This document shows, piece after piece, positions 14,735-22,077 of a stretch of 36,902 nucleotides of DNA. The notes under the pieces were generated by a model. The model was not told the DNA's origin. It worked only from the letters and a program-made list of their open reading frames with translations, and did not search any database. Every line of letters begins with the position of its first letter. Position 1 is the first letter of the stretch. Source of the stretch: Flavobacteriales bacterium UBA1937 (GTDB lineage Bacteria > Bacteroidota > Bacteroidia > Flavobacteriales > Weeksellaceae). The stretch is from the NCBI GenBank assembly GCA_002337005.1, contig DDFD01000029.1, positions 1-36,902 on the forward strand, given 5' to 3'. Both the position numbers and the translations under genes were made by a program.

Positions 14735-16513
14735 CTAATCATCAGAAGATTCTACAATAGACTCTCTGTATTTATGCAAAATTTTTGACTTAGAAAGCAT
14801 CCCAATAAATTTTCCGTTTTCTATTACGGGTAAGAACCAAGCATTGGTTTGGTCGAATTTTAGAATGATTTTGGTGGGTCTGTCATTCGGTTCAATCTGA
14901 GCTGGCGGAATTGTAACAATATCAGCTATTAATAGCTCTTGATGTCTATTTTTATCTAATAAAAGATTGATGTTTTCTTCTAGTTGAACCATACCGATAA
15001 ATTGATGTTCATCATCTTCTACCACAAAAATATTTTTATCAGTTTGAGGGATTAATTTCACCAATTCAGAAATAGATAAATTCACGTTGATGTGCTGATA
15101 ATCTTTATCAATTAATTTCGAAATATTAAGCAATCTAAGTGCAGCTTTATCTTTATTGTGAGTAATTAGTTTATGCTCTAAACTCAGATTATAGGTGTAA
15201 ACAGAGTGTTTATCAAATTTATGCTTTACAACATACGCTGTAAGAGAAGTAATGATTAAAGGCAAAAGCAGATTATAGCCACCAGTAATTTCTGCAATTA
15301 GGAAAATGGACGTCATAGGAGCGTGCATTATGGCAGACATTACACCAGCCATTCCTACCAATGCAAAATTGTGCTCAGAAACGTTTACAATTTTAGAAGC
15401 ATTAATAATTCTAGAAAAAGTAAATCCTAAAATTCCACCTGCAAAAAGTGAAGGCGCAAAAACACCGCCAATTCCTCCAGAAGCAGTGGTTAAACTACTC
15501 GCAATTATTTTTAGAAACAAAACGCCAATTAAGAAAAGAATAAAAAAAGTTTCACTATTCGCTTCAGAATAAAAGACAGTATTGTTCATTATTTCTTTAG
15601 GAAAGCCACTTCCTAAAATATTTTGAAGCGAAATATATCCTTCACCAAATAACGGTGGAAATATGAAAATTAGTAAACCAACAGCCAAACCTCCTAAAAT
15701 AGATTTTACATAAATGTTTTTAAATTTATCAAATTTAGCTTCAATGTATCTCGTGATTTTTATAAAAACTAAGGCATATAATCCACAGAAAATTCCTAAA
15801 ATAATATAAATTGGGAACTTGGTTTTGTCAAAATGCTGAAAAATGGCAAAAGAAAAAGTTACGTTTTCGCCCATCATAAAAAAGGAAACCAACGCGCCTG
15901 TAACAGAGGCAATTAGTAAAGGAACAATAGACCACATTGTTAAATCTATCATCAGTACTTCTAACGAAAAAATAATAGCAGCAATAGGTGCTTTAAAAAT
16001 TCCAGCAATTGCAGCAGAACAACCACAAGCAATCAGCAATGTTCTGAGTTTAAAGTTCAAATTGAAATATTGTGCGAAGTTACTCCCAATGGCAGCTCCA
16101 GTGTAAACAACGGGTGCTTCTAGACCTACAGAACCGCCAAAACCCACCGTAAAACTACTCGCAACTACAGAGGTATAAGTATTGCTTTTGTCTATTTCGC
16201 TGCGCTGTTTAGAAATGGCTGCCAATACCTTTCCTACCCCATGATTGATGTTCTTTTTTACAAAAAATTTAATATAAAGAACTGTCAAAAGAATCCCAAT
16301 GGCAGGCAAAAATATCGTCCAGATGTAATAATGTTCAGTGTAACCAGAGTAAACCAATTCTTCTGTCCAATGAACCAAATTTTTAAGAAAAACCGCAGCT
16401 AGACCACCTACCAATCCTACAATTGTACTGGCAATGTAAAGAAAGGCTTGAGGATTTTTGTATTTAAATTTCCTCAAAAGAATGGGGATTTTTCTTTTGT
16501 CTAAAAAATTCAT
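14735..16513 (-). CDS. ClC-family chloride channel/transporter with C-terminal CBS domains
   Basis: Inner-membrane ClC protein moving chloride or a similar anion, possibly in exchange for protons. The 592-residue protein has about ten to twelve membrane helices over residues 20-430. ClC signatures include GSVGLEAPVV near 127-136, whose Glu132 fits the gating glutamate, GSGFP, and GGIGGVFAPSLFAGG. The usual G(K/R)EGP is here GLEAP. A cytoplasmic region of about 150 residues with two CBS-like segments (including FVVEDDEHQFIGMVQLEE and ENGKFIGMLSKSKIL) follows. It is transcribed alone, leftwards, between the nickel receptor and hypD. A role in the hydrogenase system is not evident. Confidence 0.93.
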   Translation of the reverse strand: MNFLDKRKIPILLRKFKYKNPQAFLYIASTIVGLVGGLAAVFLKNLVHWTEELVYSGYTEHYYIWTIFLPAIGILLTVLYIKFFVKKNINHGVGKVLAAISKQRSEIDKSNTYTSVVASSFTVGFGGSVGLEAPVVYTGAAIGSNFAQYFNLNFKLRTLLIACGCSAAIAGIFKAPIAAIIFSLEVLMIDLTMWSIVPLLIASVTGALVSFFMMGENVTFSFAIFQHFDKTKFPIYIILGIFCGLYALVFIKITRYIEAKFDKFKNIYVKSILGGLAVGLLIFIFPPLFGEGYISLQNILGSGFPKEIMNNTVFYSEANSETFFILFLIGVLFLKIIASSLTTASGGIGGVFAPSLFAGGILGFTFSRIINASKIVNVSEHNFALVGMAGVMSAIMHAPMTSIFLIAEITGGYNLLLPLIITSLTAYVVKHKFDKHSVYTYNLSLEHKLITHNKDKAALRLLNISKLIDKDYQHINVNLSISELVKLIPQTDKNIFVVEDDEHQFIGMVQLEENINLLLDKNRHQELLIADIVTIPPAQIEPNDRPTKIILKFDQTNAWFLPVIENGKFIGMLSKSKILHKYRESIVESSDD

Positions 16514-16539
16514 TTTTCTTGAATGAAAAAAATCATAGA

Positions 16540-16547
16540 CAAATTTA
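16540..16547 (-). promoter_or_regulatory. Candidate -7 promoter box of the ClC gene
   Basis: The minus strand reads TAAATTTG, an exact TAnnTTTG match, 26 nt upstream of the ATG at 16513. Confidence 0.5.
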
Positions 16548-16583
16548 GGCTTTTAATTTTTCTTAGCTCTACTGATTGTCCAA

Positions 16584-16625
16584 AAATTCATAAATTGCAT
16601 AGATAATAAATTCATAAATTGTATA
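16584..16625. repeat. 24-bp-spaced direct repeat upstream of hypD
   Basis: AAATTCATAAATTGCATA (16584-16601) and AAATTCATAAATTGTATA (16608-16625) match at 17 of 18 positions, 24 bp apart, in the 130-bp region between the divergent ClC and hypD genes. The second copy ends 18 bp before the hypD ATG. No clean TAnnTTTG box was found for hypD, so the repeat may belong to its promoter region. Confidence 0.6.
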
Positions 16626-16643
16626 AAATTTATCTCTCAAAAA

Positions 16644-17720
16644 ATGAAATTTCTTACAGAATATCGCAATCCAGAACTGGTGAAATATTATCTTTCTGAA
16701 ATTGAAAAAACCGTTACAAAGCCTTGGAATATTATGGAAATTTGTGGTGGACAAACGCATTCTTTAGTCAAAAATGGTTTGCTAGATTTGTTGCCAGAAA
16801 ATGTAAGAATGATTCACGGGCCAGGTTGCCCAGTTTGCGTTACACCTATTTCTTTAATTGATAAAGCAGTTGCTTTAATGGAAAAAGGAGTAATTCTGTG
16901 TTCTTTTGGGGATATGGTAAGAGTTCCGGGAAGCAAAAAATCATTGCTTCAGGCAAAAGCGGATGGTGGTGATTTACGAATTTTATATTCACCGCTAGAA
17001 GCTGTTAAAATTGCAGAAAAAAATCCTGAAAAAGAGGTGGTTTTCTTCGCAGTTGGTTTTGAAACTACTGCGCCAAGTAACGCTTTGAGTGTAGTTCATG
17101 CACAAAAATTAGGGTTAAATAATTTTTCACTTTTGGTTTCTCACGTTTTGGTTCCGCCAGCTATGGAAGCTATTTTAGATGATAAATTTTGTAAAATCAA
17201 TGCGTTTTTAGGTGCTGGTCATGTCAATACCATTATGGGACTTAAAGAATACCATCCTATTGCAAAAAAATATAAAATCCCGATTGTAATTTCAGGTTTT
17301 GAGCCTGCAGATTTGCTTCAGGCAATTTATCATGCTGTTTTGCAACTAGAAAAAGGAGAGTATAAAGTAGAAAATTGCTACGAAAGATTAGTGAAAGAAG
17401 AAGGAAATGTACCAGCTCAGAACGTAGTGAACGAAATTTTTGAAATTGGCGAACAAGAATGGCGAGGAATAGGGAAAATTCCTGAAAGTGGCTTGGTAAT
17501 GAAAGAAAAGTACAAAAATTTCGATGCTGCCAAAAAATTTGATATTGCTAATTCTGCCAATAAACAAGAAAATTTATGCATTGCTGGTGAAATCTTAAAA
17601 GGGATAAAAAAACCAATAGAATGCCCACAATTTGGAAAAACCTGCAACCCTGGAAATCCGCTTGGTGCACCCATGGTTTCTTCAGAAGGAGCTTGTGCTG
17701 CTTATTACCACTACTCGTAA
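16644..17720 (+). CDS. hypD: HypD, iron-sulfur scaffold for the Fe(CN)2CO unit
   Basis: With HypC, forms the scaffold on which the Fe(CN)2CO group is assembled. The 358-residue protein has EICGGQTH (Cys34), GPGCPVCVTP (Cys62, Cys65), FAVGFETTAPS, and the C-terminal cysteine set for the [4Fe-4S] cluster (ENCYERL, LCIAGEIL, CPQFGKTCNPGNPLGAP, SSEGACAAYYHYS). It is complete and of normal length. It is separated from hypABCE by about 13 kb and from hypF by about 6 kb, with nikR, the receptor and the ClC gene between. It precedes a nickel-permease-like gene in the same direction. Confidence 0.95.
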   Translation: MKFLTEYRNPELVKYYLSEIEKTVTKPWNIMEICGGQTHSLVKNGLLDLLPENVRMIHGPGCPVCVTPISLIDKAVALMEKGVILCSFGDMVRVPGSKKSLLQAKADGGDLRILYSPLEAVKIAEKNPEKEVVFFAVGFETTAPSNALSVVHAQKLGLNNFSLLVSHVLVPPAMEAILDDKFCKINAFLGAGHVNTIMGLKEYHPIAKKYKIPIVISGFEPADLLQAIYHAVLQLEKGEYKVENCYERLVKEEGNVPAQNVVNEIFEIGEQEWRGIGKIPESGLVMKEKYKNFDAAKKFDIANSANKQENLCIAGEILKGIKKPIECPQFGKTCNPGNPLGAPMVSSEGACAAYYHYS

Positions 17721-17731
17721 TTTTGTAGGTT

Positions 17732-17776
17732 CCCCTCTTTCAGAGGGGTGTCAAAATCTTTGATTTTGACGGGGTG
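17732..17776. repeat. Double hairpin repeat between hypD and the permease gene
   Basis: Two adjacent hairpins: CCCCTCT-TTC-AGAGGGG (17732-17748) and GTCAAAATC-TTT-GATTTTGAC (17750-17770), followed by GGGGTG, echoing the GGGGTG after the first hairpin. The second lacks an immediate T-run, so it is not a typical terminator. The form resembles dispersed intergenic palindromes I recall from flavobacterial genomes. Confidence 0.7.
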
Positions 17777-17806
17777 TTAAAAAATGATGAATTTCAAATT
17801 AATTAA

Positions 17807-18409
17807 ATGTTTAAAATATTTCTCACCATTTACGCAGGATTAGAACATGCTTTCGAAGCCGACCATTTGTTGGCGGTCAATACGTTGGTTTCTCATCGCG
17901 AAAACCTGAAACAATCTCTTAAAGACGGCATATTTTGGGGTATTGGTCATACAACAACCATATTTTTGGTAGGGATTTTAATGATTGGCTTCAAGTTAAA
18001 TATTGGCGAAAATGTTTTTAAAAATTTCGAAGCAGGAGTAGGCATTATGCTCATTTTTTTAGGAATTTATAGAATGTTTAAACTCTTTTTCCCAAAACAG
18101 CATATTCATACACATAGCACCTCTAGAGCTGCTTTTGGAGTAGGATTAATTCATGGTTTGGCTGGCAGTGGTGCTTTGGTAGTTTTGGTTATTTCGCAGA
18201 TGAAAACACCTTTCGAAGGTCTAATGTATATCCTTATTTTTGGTTTAGGATCTATTTTTGGGATGTTTTTGGCGGCATATTTGTTCAGCATTCCTTATAC
18301 CAAAACGCTTTTAAAATCTAAAAAATTACAAGCCAGCTTGGTTATTATTTCTTCACTACTTTGCATTATTTACGGCGGAAAAGTAGTTTACGAAAATCTT
18401 ATGTTGTAG
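17807..18409 (+). CDS. UreH/NiCoT-like small permease, probable nickel transporter
   Basis: Inner-membrane protein of the UreH/NiCoT-related superfamily. The 200-residue protein has about six hydrophobic helices, and the HAFEADH motif at 14-20 fits the HX4DH nickel/cobalt signature of NiCoT permeases. Other conserved points are His48 in GIGHTT, a His-containing loop KQHIHTHST near 98-105, and HGLAGSGALVVL near 116-127. It lies 86 bp after hypD in the same direction across a double hairpin. The likely job is bringing nickel from periplasm to cytoplasm. No GTAACAC operator is visible ahead of it. Membership is good; transport of nickel rather than cobalt or another substrate is inferred from motif and neighbours. 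Confidence 0.8.
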   Translation: MFKIFLTIYAGLEHAFEADHLLAVNTLVSHRENLKQSLKDGIFWGIGHTTTIFLVGILMIGFKLNIGENVFKNFEAGVGIMLIFLGIYRMFKLFFPKQHIHTHSTSRAAFGVGLIHGLAGSGALVVLVISQMKTPFEGLMYILIFGLGSIFGMFLAAYLFSIPYTKTLLKSKKLQASLVIISSLLCIIYGGKVVYENLML

Positions 18410-18415
18410 AATTTG

Positions 18416-18583
18416 GGCAATCCCCAATTTGCAAAATTTTCCCACGCTAAACCCGAATAATTTTACAAAAAGGGTCGGGCTTTTCGTTACAACTCCTCGT
18501 TCCTACGCTTACAAAGATTATGAAAAATTTTCCCAAAGCTTACTGCGGGGTTTCCACTGCAATCCCTATTGCGAGAAAAAATA
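18416..18583. repeat. GC-richer intergenic segment resembling a dispersed repeat
   Basis: A roughly 170-bp stretch, clearly richer in G and C than its surroundings, with blocks such as CCCACGCTAAACCCG, GGGTCGGGC, CTCCTCGTTCCTACGCTT and TTTCCACTGCAATCCCTATT. AAAATTTTCCCA occurs twice (about 18434 and 18525). No coding frame is convincing. It looks like an interspersed non-coding repeat of flavobacterial type, judged from pattern memory and not a search. Confidence 0.5.
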
Positions 18584-18597
18584 AAAATTATGCATGT

Positions 18598-18668
18598 ATT
18601 TTGTCATTCCGTTGGAATCTAAAGTTGTAGTTTATTATTTTGTTGAATGTCCTTTGGAATGACAAAAT
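18598..18668. mobile_element. 71-bp MITE-like palindromic element
   Basis: ATTTTGTCATTCC (18598-18610) and GGAATGACAAAAT (18656-18668) are perfect 13-bp terminal inverted repeats flanking a 45-bp centre. Such TGTCATTCC...GGAATGACA palindromes look like miniature elements without their own transposase. No clear target-site duplication is visible. The gap 18410-18707 holds this and the GC-richer segment and no gene. Confidence 0.6.
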
Positions 18669-18707
18669 GTTTTTTTTAATAATGAAAAGTTATTTAAGTT
18701 AACGAAT

Positions 18708-19172
18708 TTACTTTTTCTCTTTAGGAAAATATTTATAATAATCGGGACGTTTTTCTCTTTCCCAAATAAATTTATAACCCGTTTCGAAAACCTTTATTTC
18801 AAAAGGTTTTTTAAGTGCAAACACATTATCTTTATTACTCAATATTAAACTTTCGAAGACAATTATAAAACCACAAATTATCCATAGAAAAATTGTTAAA
18901 AATTTGTTTGGTTTCAGTTTGATGAGAAATTTATGGATTAAAAAAATCAATACAATCCAAAACAAAAAATAGATTATAAAATCTGCTAAAAATTCTAAAA
19001 TAAAAATTTGTAATGACATTGAAGTATGCCAACCTTGGCAAGTATAAGCAAAAGGAAAGCCATAAAACATTGTGTCGGGAGCATCGGTTGGTAAGGCATA
19101 CCACCATTTTGTAAATATTACAAATGAAATTATGGTTAAAGGAATAACTAATTTTAGAATTAAGTTTTTCAT
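18708..19172 (-). CDS. Hypothetical membrane protein
   Basis: I do not recognise a family. The 154-residue protein has three hydrophobic segments: near the N-terminus (ILKLVIPLTIISFVIF), in the middle (about 55-78) and at about 88-110. A hydrophilic loop between the first two carries the single cysteine (YTCQGWH), and the C-terminus is basic (EREKRPDYYKYFPKEKK). I chose ATG 19172 over an upstream TTG at 19178. It starts 10 bp after the hydrolase gene stop, so the two are probably one leftward operon. AT content is typical of the region. Confidence 0.6.
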   Translation of the reverse strand: MKNLILKLVIPLTIISFVIFTKWWYALPTDAPDTMFYGFPFAYTCQGWHTSMSLQIFILEFLADFIIYFLFWIVLIFLIHKFLIKLKPNKFLTIFLWIICGFIIVFESLILSNKDNVFALKKPFEIKVFETGYKFIWEREKRPDYYKYFPKEKK

Positions 19173-19182
19173 TATCAATAAA

Positions 19183-19965
19183 TTAGAAAATCAATTTCTT
19201 CGGCAAATTATGCAGCAATTCTGTATTAATAATCTCTGCACAAATCGTTGGTTTTTCCCAATGTCCGCAATGTCCGCAATCCAGAACGTAAGTTTTAATA
19301 TTCGTTTTATCAGGAAGTACTTTTAGAAGATTTTCGGTTTTTACAGCATTGTCATATTTTCCTGAAATGATAAGGATTTTGGCATCTAATTTTTCTAAAA
19401 TTTCTGTGCGGTCTGGTCTATCTACCATTCCTAATTGTGCTGCTTTTACGCCTTCTTTGTTAGTAGATTTTGCAATTTTTTTGGCGAGTTCTATTTTGCC
19501 TTCTAAAATATCTTTTTCGTTATTGCTAAAAAGATTAGGGATGCTTGCTTTTACAAAAGTTTCGAAGTTTTCATCAATCACGGCAATGCTTCTTCTTCGG
19601 ATTTGTTTTTTTTCTTCGTCATCTGCCAAAGTGGTGGAGAAAAACAGCGTTAAGCTTTCTAGAAATTCAGGAAATTTTTCTGCAAAGGCCAAAGAAACGT
19701 AACCGCCCATAGAATGTCCTAAAATATTGATTTTGTTAAAGTTAAGATTTTCTATAACTTCTTTTACTTTTTCTGCCATAAAATCCATAGAATTTACAGC
19801 ATTATTATTCTCGGATTTTCCGTGGCCTGGTAAATCAATTTTGATTAAGGTAAACTCTTTGGAAAAATGCGGTTCCATATCGCTCCAAATGGTTTGATCT
19901 TCCATAAAACCGTGAAGTAAAACCAACGGTTTTTTGCCGTTTCCAGAAATTTCGTAGTGTAACAT
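19183..19965 (-). CDS. Alpha/beta-hydrolase fold protein
   Basis: Serine hydrolase of the alpha/beta fold, probably a small-ester hydrolase; the substrate is unknown. The 260-residue protein from ATG 19965 (MLHYEIS) has the oxyanion-region HGF (LLHGFMEDQTIW), IDLPGHGKS, the nucleophile elbow GHSMGG, an acid in the LIISGKYD stretch and the catalytic His in GHCGHWEKP. There is no signal peptide, so it should be cytoplasmic. A longer start at TTG 20004 is possible, but that stretch consists of a 13-bp tandem repeat and is unlikely to be translated. The hypothetical membrane protein gene follows 10 bp downstream. Confidence 0.88.
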   Translation of the reverse strand: MLHYEISGNGKKPLVLLHGFMEDQTIWSDMEPHFSKEFTLIKIDLPGHGKSENNNAVNSMDFMAEKVKEVIENLNFNKINILGHSMGGYVSLAFAEKFPEFLESLTLFFSTTLADDEEKKQIRRRSIAVIDENFETFVKASIPNLFSNNEKDILEGKIELAKKIAKSTNKEGVKAAQLGMVDRPDRTEILEKLDAKILIISGKYDNAVKTENLLKVLPDKTNIKTYVLDCGHCGHWEKPTICAEIINTELLHNLPKKLIF

Positions 19966-19974
19966 AAGCAATGT

Positions 19975-20000
19975 TTTGAGATTAAGGTTTGAGATTTTTA
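19975..20000. repeat. 13-bp tandem repeat ahead of the hydrolase gene
   Basis: TTTGAGATTAAGG (19975-19987) is followed at once by TTTGAGATTTTTA (19988-20000); the first nine bases match exactly. It lies just upstream of the chosen ATG on the minus strand. Confidence 0.5.
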
Positions 20001-20026
20001 TCAACCTCTAATAATTAATTTCAAAT

Positions 20027-20530
20027 TTAGTAATGAATATCGATATAATCTACAAAACCTTCAGAATTAACTTTTTGTTGAAGTCTAAAGAATTTGCCCT
20101 TTCCTTCATCTCGAAAGGTATTGCTTTTGTTTTTTGATTCAGTTTTTCCGTTGATGGTTTGTTTTATTTCACCATAAAAATTGATGTGTTTTTTAGTAAC
20201 ACGGTCAGCTTTTCCGTCAATGATTAAGGAGTTTTTACCAGATTTTGCTTGCCCTTTTACTTCGTAACCATCACTCATAATTTTGGTAAAATTTACAGTT
20301 CCTGAGAAAGTAAGACCTTCATCATTAGTGAAAGTTAGTTTGTGAGATCCATTTAAATCATCAAAATGATTTTTGCTGTTGAGTGCTCTAATGCTGTCAT
20401 TATGTTTTTTAATGACCACATTCATAGAGTCTATAATTTTGGCGCTATCTATTTTTTTTGTGCGGTTTTCTCCGTTTTTGTTACAGGCGATAATGGCGAA
20501 TGCTAAGGGAATTAAAAAAAGTCTTTTCAT
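20027..20530 (-). CDS. Hypothetical lipoprotein
   Basis: Unrecognised family. The 167-residue protein has a lipoprotein signal with lipobox AIIAC (Cys16), followed by a charged linker with a short helical region (SAKIIDSMNVVIKKHNDSI). A beta-rich domain follows, whose repeated strand patterns (HKLTFTNDEGLTFSGTVNFT, GYEVKGQAKSGKNSLIIDGK, HINFYGEIKQTI) suggest a small barrel or sandwich. It is probably outer-membrane anchored. Transcribed leftwards from its own TAnnTTTG box, it precedes the hydrolase operon by about 60 bp. Confidence 0.7.
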   Translation of the reverse strand: MKRLFLIPLAFAIIACNKNGENRTKKIDSAKIIDSMNVVIKKHNDSIRALNSKNHFDDLNGSHKLTFTNDEGLTFSGTVNFTKIMSDGYEVKGQAKSGKNSLIIDGKADRVTKKHINFYGEIKQTINGKTESKNKSNTFRDEGKGKFFRLQQKVNSEGFVDYIDIHY

Positions 20531-20555
20531 GGTTATGATTTTATTTGATTAAATA

Positions 20556-20563
20556 CAAATTTA
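20556..20563 (-). promoter_or_regulatory. Candidate -7 promoter box of the lipoprotein gene
   Basis: The minus strand reads TAAATTTG, an exact TAnnTTTG match, 25 nt upstream of the ATG at 20530. Confidence 0.5.
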
Positions 20564-20632
20564 GAATAAAATTTCAAAAAATCGGGAATAGAAAGTTGGA
20601 ATTTTTCACCAAAATTTAGATTATGCTCTAGA

Positions 20633-21559
20633 TTATTTTAAAAATTCTAAAACTGCAAATAGGCTGATTACCGAAATCACGACCCAAAGAATAATGCCGA
20701 GAAGTAATGGTTTTATACCGATGTTTTTAAGATTTTGGAAAGATAACCCTGTTCCTATGAGAAATAATGCCACTTTGAGCGAAGATTTAGAAAAATCTAC
20801 CACGTAACTTGCTTCGTCTTTAATGGCAGGAAAGTAAGAATTAATAAGAATTGCCAATACAAAAAAACCAATGAAATAAGGGATTTTGATCTTTCCTCCG
20901 CTTTTATTGAGAAAAGAAAGAATAAAAGAAAAGGGGATAATCCAAAGAGCACGAGCTAGCTTTACAGTGGTGGCGGTTTGTAGAGCTTCGTGACCGTATT
21001 TGCTGGCTGCGCCAACTACAGAACTGGTATCGTGAATGGCAATGGCGCTCCAAATTCCGAATTGATTTTGAGACAAATGAAAATACTGACCAATTTCTGG
21101 GAAAATAAATAGCGCAAGAGCATTTAACAAGAAAATAATGCCCAATGAAACCGAAGTTTGCTTACCATCTGCCTTTAGAATGGGGGCAATAGCAGCAATG
21201 GCGCTTCCGCCACAAATGGCAGTACCGAAAGAAATAAGTTGGGTAATAATTTTATCAATCCTAAAAATATATCCGAGAATGATCCCTAAAACTACGATTA
21301 GTGTAATGCTGAAAACGGTGAATAAAAAACCTTCTGAACCTGCTTGTAATGCTTGTTTAAGATTAATTCCAAAACCTAGACCTACAATAGAAACTTGTAA
21401 AACAATTTTAATTATTTTATCTGCATTAAAAACTTGCCCAAAAATATTGACAAAAATAATCCCTAGAAATAGGGCAATTGGTGGCGAAACTATTGGGAAA
21501 AAGCACAATGTAGCCAAAATGATGAACAGGATTTTTAAGAAATTTTTATTTTGAAACAT
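20633..21559 (-). CDS. YeiH/UPF0324-family putative membrane transporter
   Basis: Inner-membrane protein of the YeiH family, often labelled putative sulfate exporter, though function is poorly established. The 308-residue protein has about nine to ten membrane helices. Family motifs visible: VGLGFGINLKQAL near 59-71, FGTAICGGSAIAAIAPIL near 111-128, and AIAIHDTSSVVGAASKYG near 171-188. Length is normal for the family. It is transcribed leftwards, divergent from a rhodanese lipoprotein across 100 bp that contains an inverted repeat. The sulfur-related annotations of both neighbours make a shared role possible. Confidence 0.9.
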   Translation of the reverse strand: MFQNKNFLKILFIILATLCFFPIVSPPIALFLGIIFVNIFGQVFNADKIIKIVLQVSIVGLGFGINLKQALQAGSEGFLFTVFSITLIVVLGIILGYIFRIDKIITQLISFGTAICGGSAIAAIAPILKADGKQTSVSLGIIFLLNALALFIFPEIGQYFHLSQNQFGIWSAIAIHDTSSVVGAASKYGHEALQTATTVKLARALWIIPFSFILSFLNKSGGKIKIPYFIGFFVLAILINSYFPAIKDEASYVVDFSKSSLKVALFLIGTGLSFQNLKNIGIKPLLLGIILWVVISVISLFAVLEFLK

Positions 21560-21579
21560 TGCGATTTTTTATTCAGATG

Positions 21580-21587
21580 CAAAAATA
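21580..21587 (-). promoter_or_regulatory. Candidate -7 promoter box of the YeiH-family gene
   Basis: The minus strand reads TATTTTTG, an exact TAnnTTTG match, 20 nt upstream of the ATG at 21559. Confidence 0.5.
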
Positions 21588-21607
21588 TCAAAATTGAGGT
21601 TTTCTTG

Positions 21608-21627
21608 TGTAACTTTTGTTACATTTG
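21608..21627 (+). promoter_or_regulatory. Dyad TGTAAC-N4-GTTACA overlapping the rhodanese -7 box
   Basis: TGTAAC (21608-21613), TTTT, GTTACA (21618-21623) is a perfect 16-bp dyad. It overlaps the exact -7 match TACATTTG at 21620-21627, which lies 32 nt before the rhodanese ATG. Size and symmetry suit a CRP/FNR-type repressor site. The regulator is unknown. Confidence 0.5.
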
Positions 21628-21659
21628 TAATGGTTTCAATGAAATAGTTTTGTTAAAAA

Positions 21660-22043
21660 ATGAGCATGAAAAAAATAATAAGTGTAATAGTAGTAACCAT
21701 GATTTTAGGGTCTTGTTCGGCGCCGAAATCAGCAGAAAGTAAACAAAATACGATGGAAGAAAAACAGATGAGTATAAAACAAGAAGTAACAAAAGGTGCG
21801 CTAATGGTAGATGTGAGAACACCAGAAGAGTTTGCTTCAGGTTCTGTGAAAGGGGCGATTAATATTCCTCTGAATGAAGTAGAAAGTAGAATTAATGAAT
21901 TTAAAGGAAAACCAGCAGTAGTAGTTTTTTGTAGAAGCGGAAATCGAAGCGGACAAGCTAAAGAAATTTTAGAAAATAATGGTATCAAAAACGTAATCAA
22001 CGGAATAAATACCGATAATATGAATGCCGAACTGGCGAAATAA
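21660..22043 (+). CDS. Rhodanese-domain lipoprotein
   Basis: Sulfurtransferase-type protein exported as a lipoprotein. The 127-residue protein has a signal with lipobox LGSC (about Cys19; ATG 21666 is an alternative start giving MKKIIS), a spacer, then one rhodanese domain from about 40 to the end: ALMVDVRTPEEFASGSVKGA, the catalytic-loop CRSGNRSG with the active-site cysteine, and GIKNVINGINT. Periplasmic single-domain rhodaneses of this size are common in Bacteroidetes. Substrate unknown. It stands alone between the divergent YeiH-family gene and a terminator shared with exbD. Confidence 0.9.
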   Translation: MSMKKIISVIVVTMILGSCSAPKSAESKQNTMEEKQMSIKQEVTKGALMVDVRTPEEFASGSVKGAINIPLNEVESRINEFKGKPAVVVFCRSGNRSGQAKEILENNGIKNVINGINTDNMNAELAK

Positions 22044-22047
22044 AAAT

Positions 22048-22073
22048 AAAGCTTGAGAAAATCCTCAAGCTTT
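22048..22073. terminator. Bidirectional terminator between the rhodanese gene and exbD
   Basis: AAAGCTTGAG and CTCAAGCTTT form a perfect 10-bp stem over a 6-nt loop, with T-rich sequence after it on the plus strand and a run of A before it. It serves both convergent genes. Confidence 0.85.
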
Positions 22074-22077
22074 TTAT

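Noticed and set aside
20196..20202. GTAACAC inside the lipoprotein gene, as a NikR half-site
   Set aside because: It is a single copy within a coding region with no partner 21 bp away on either side.
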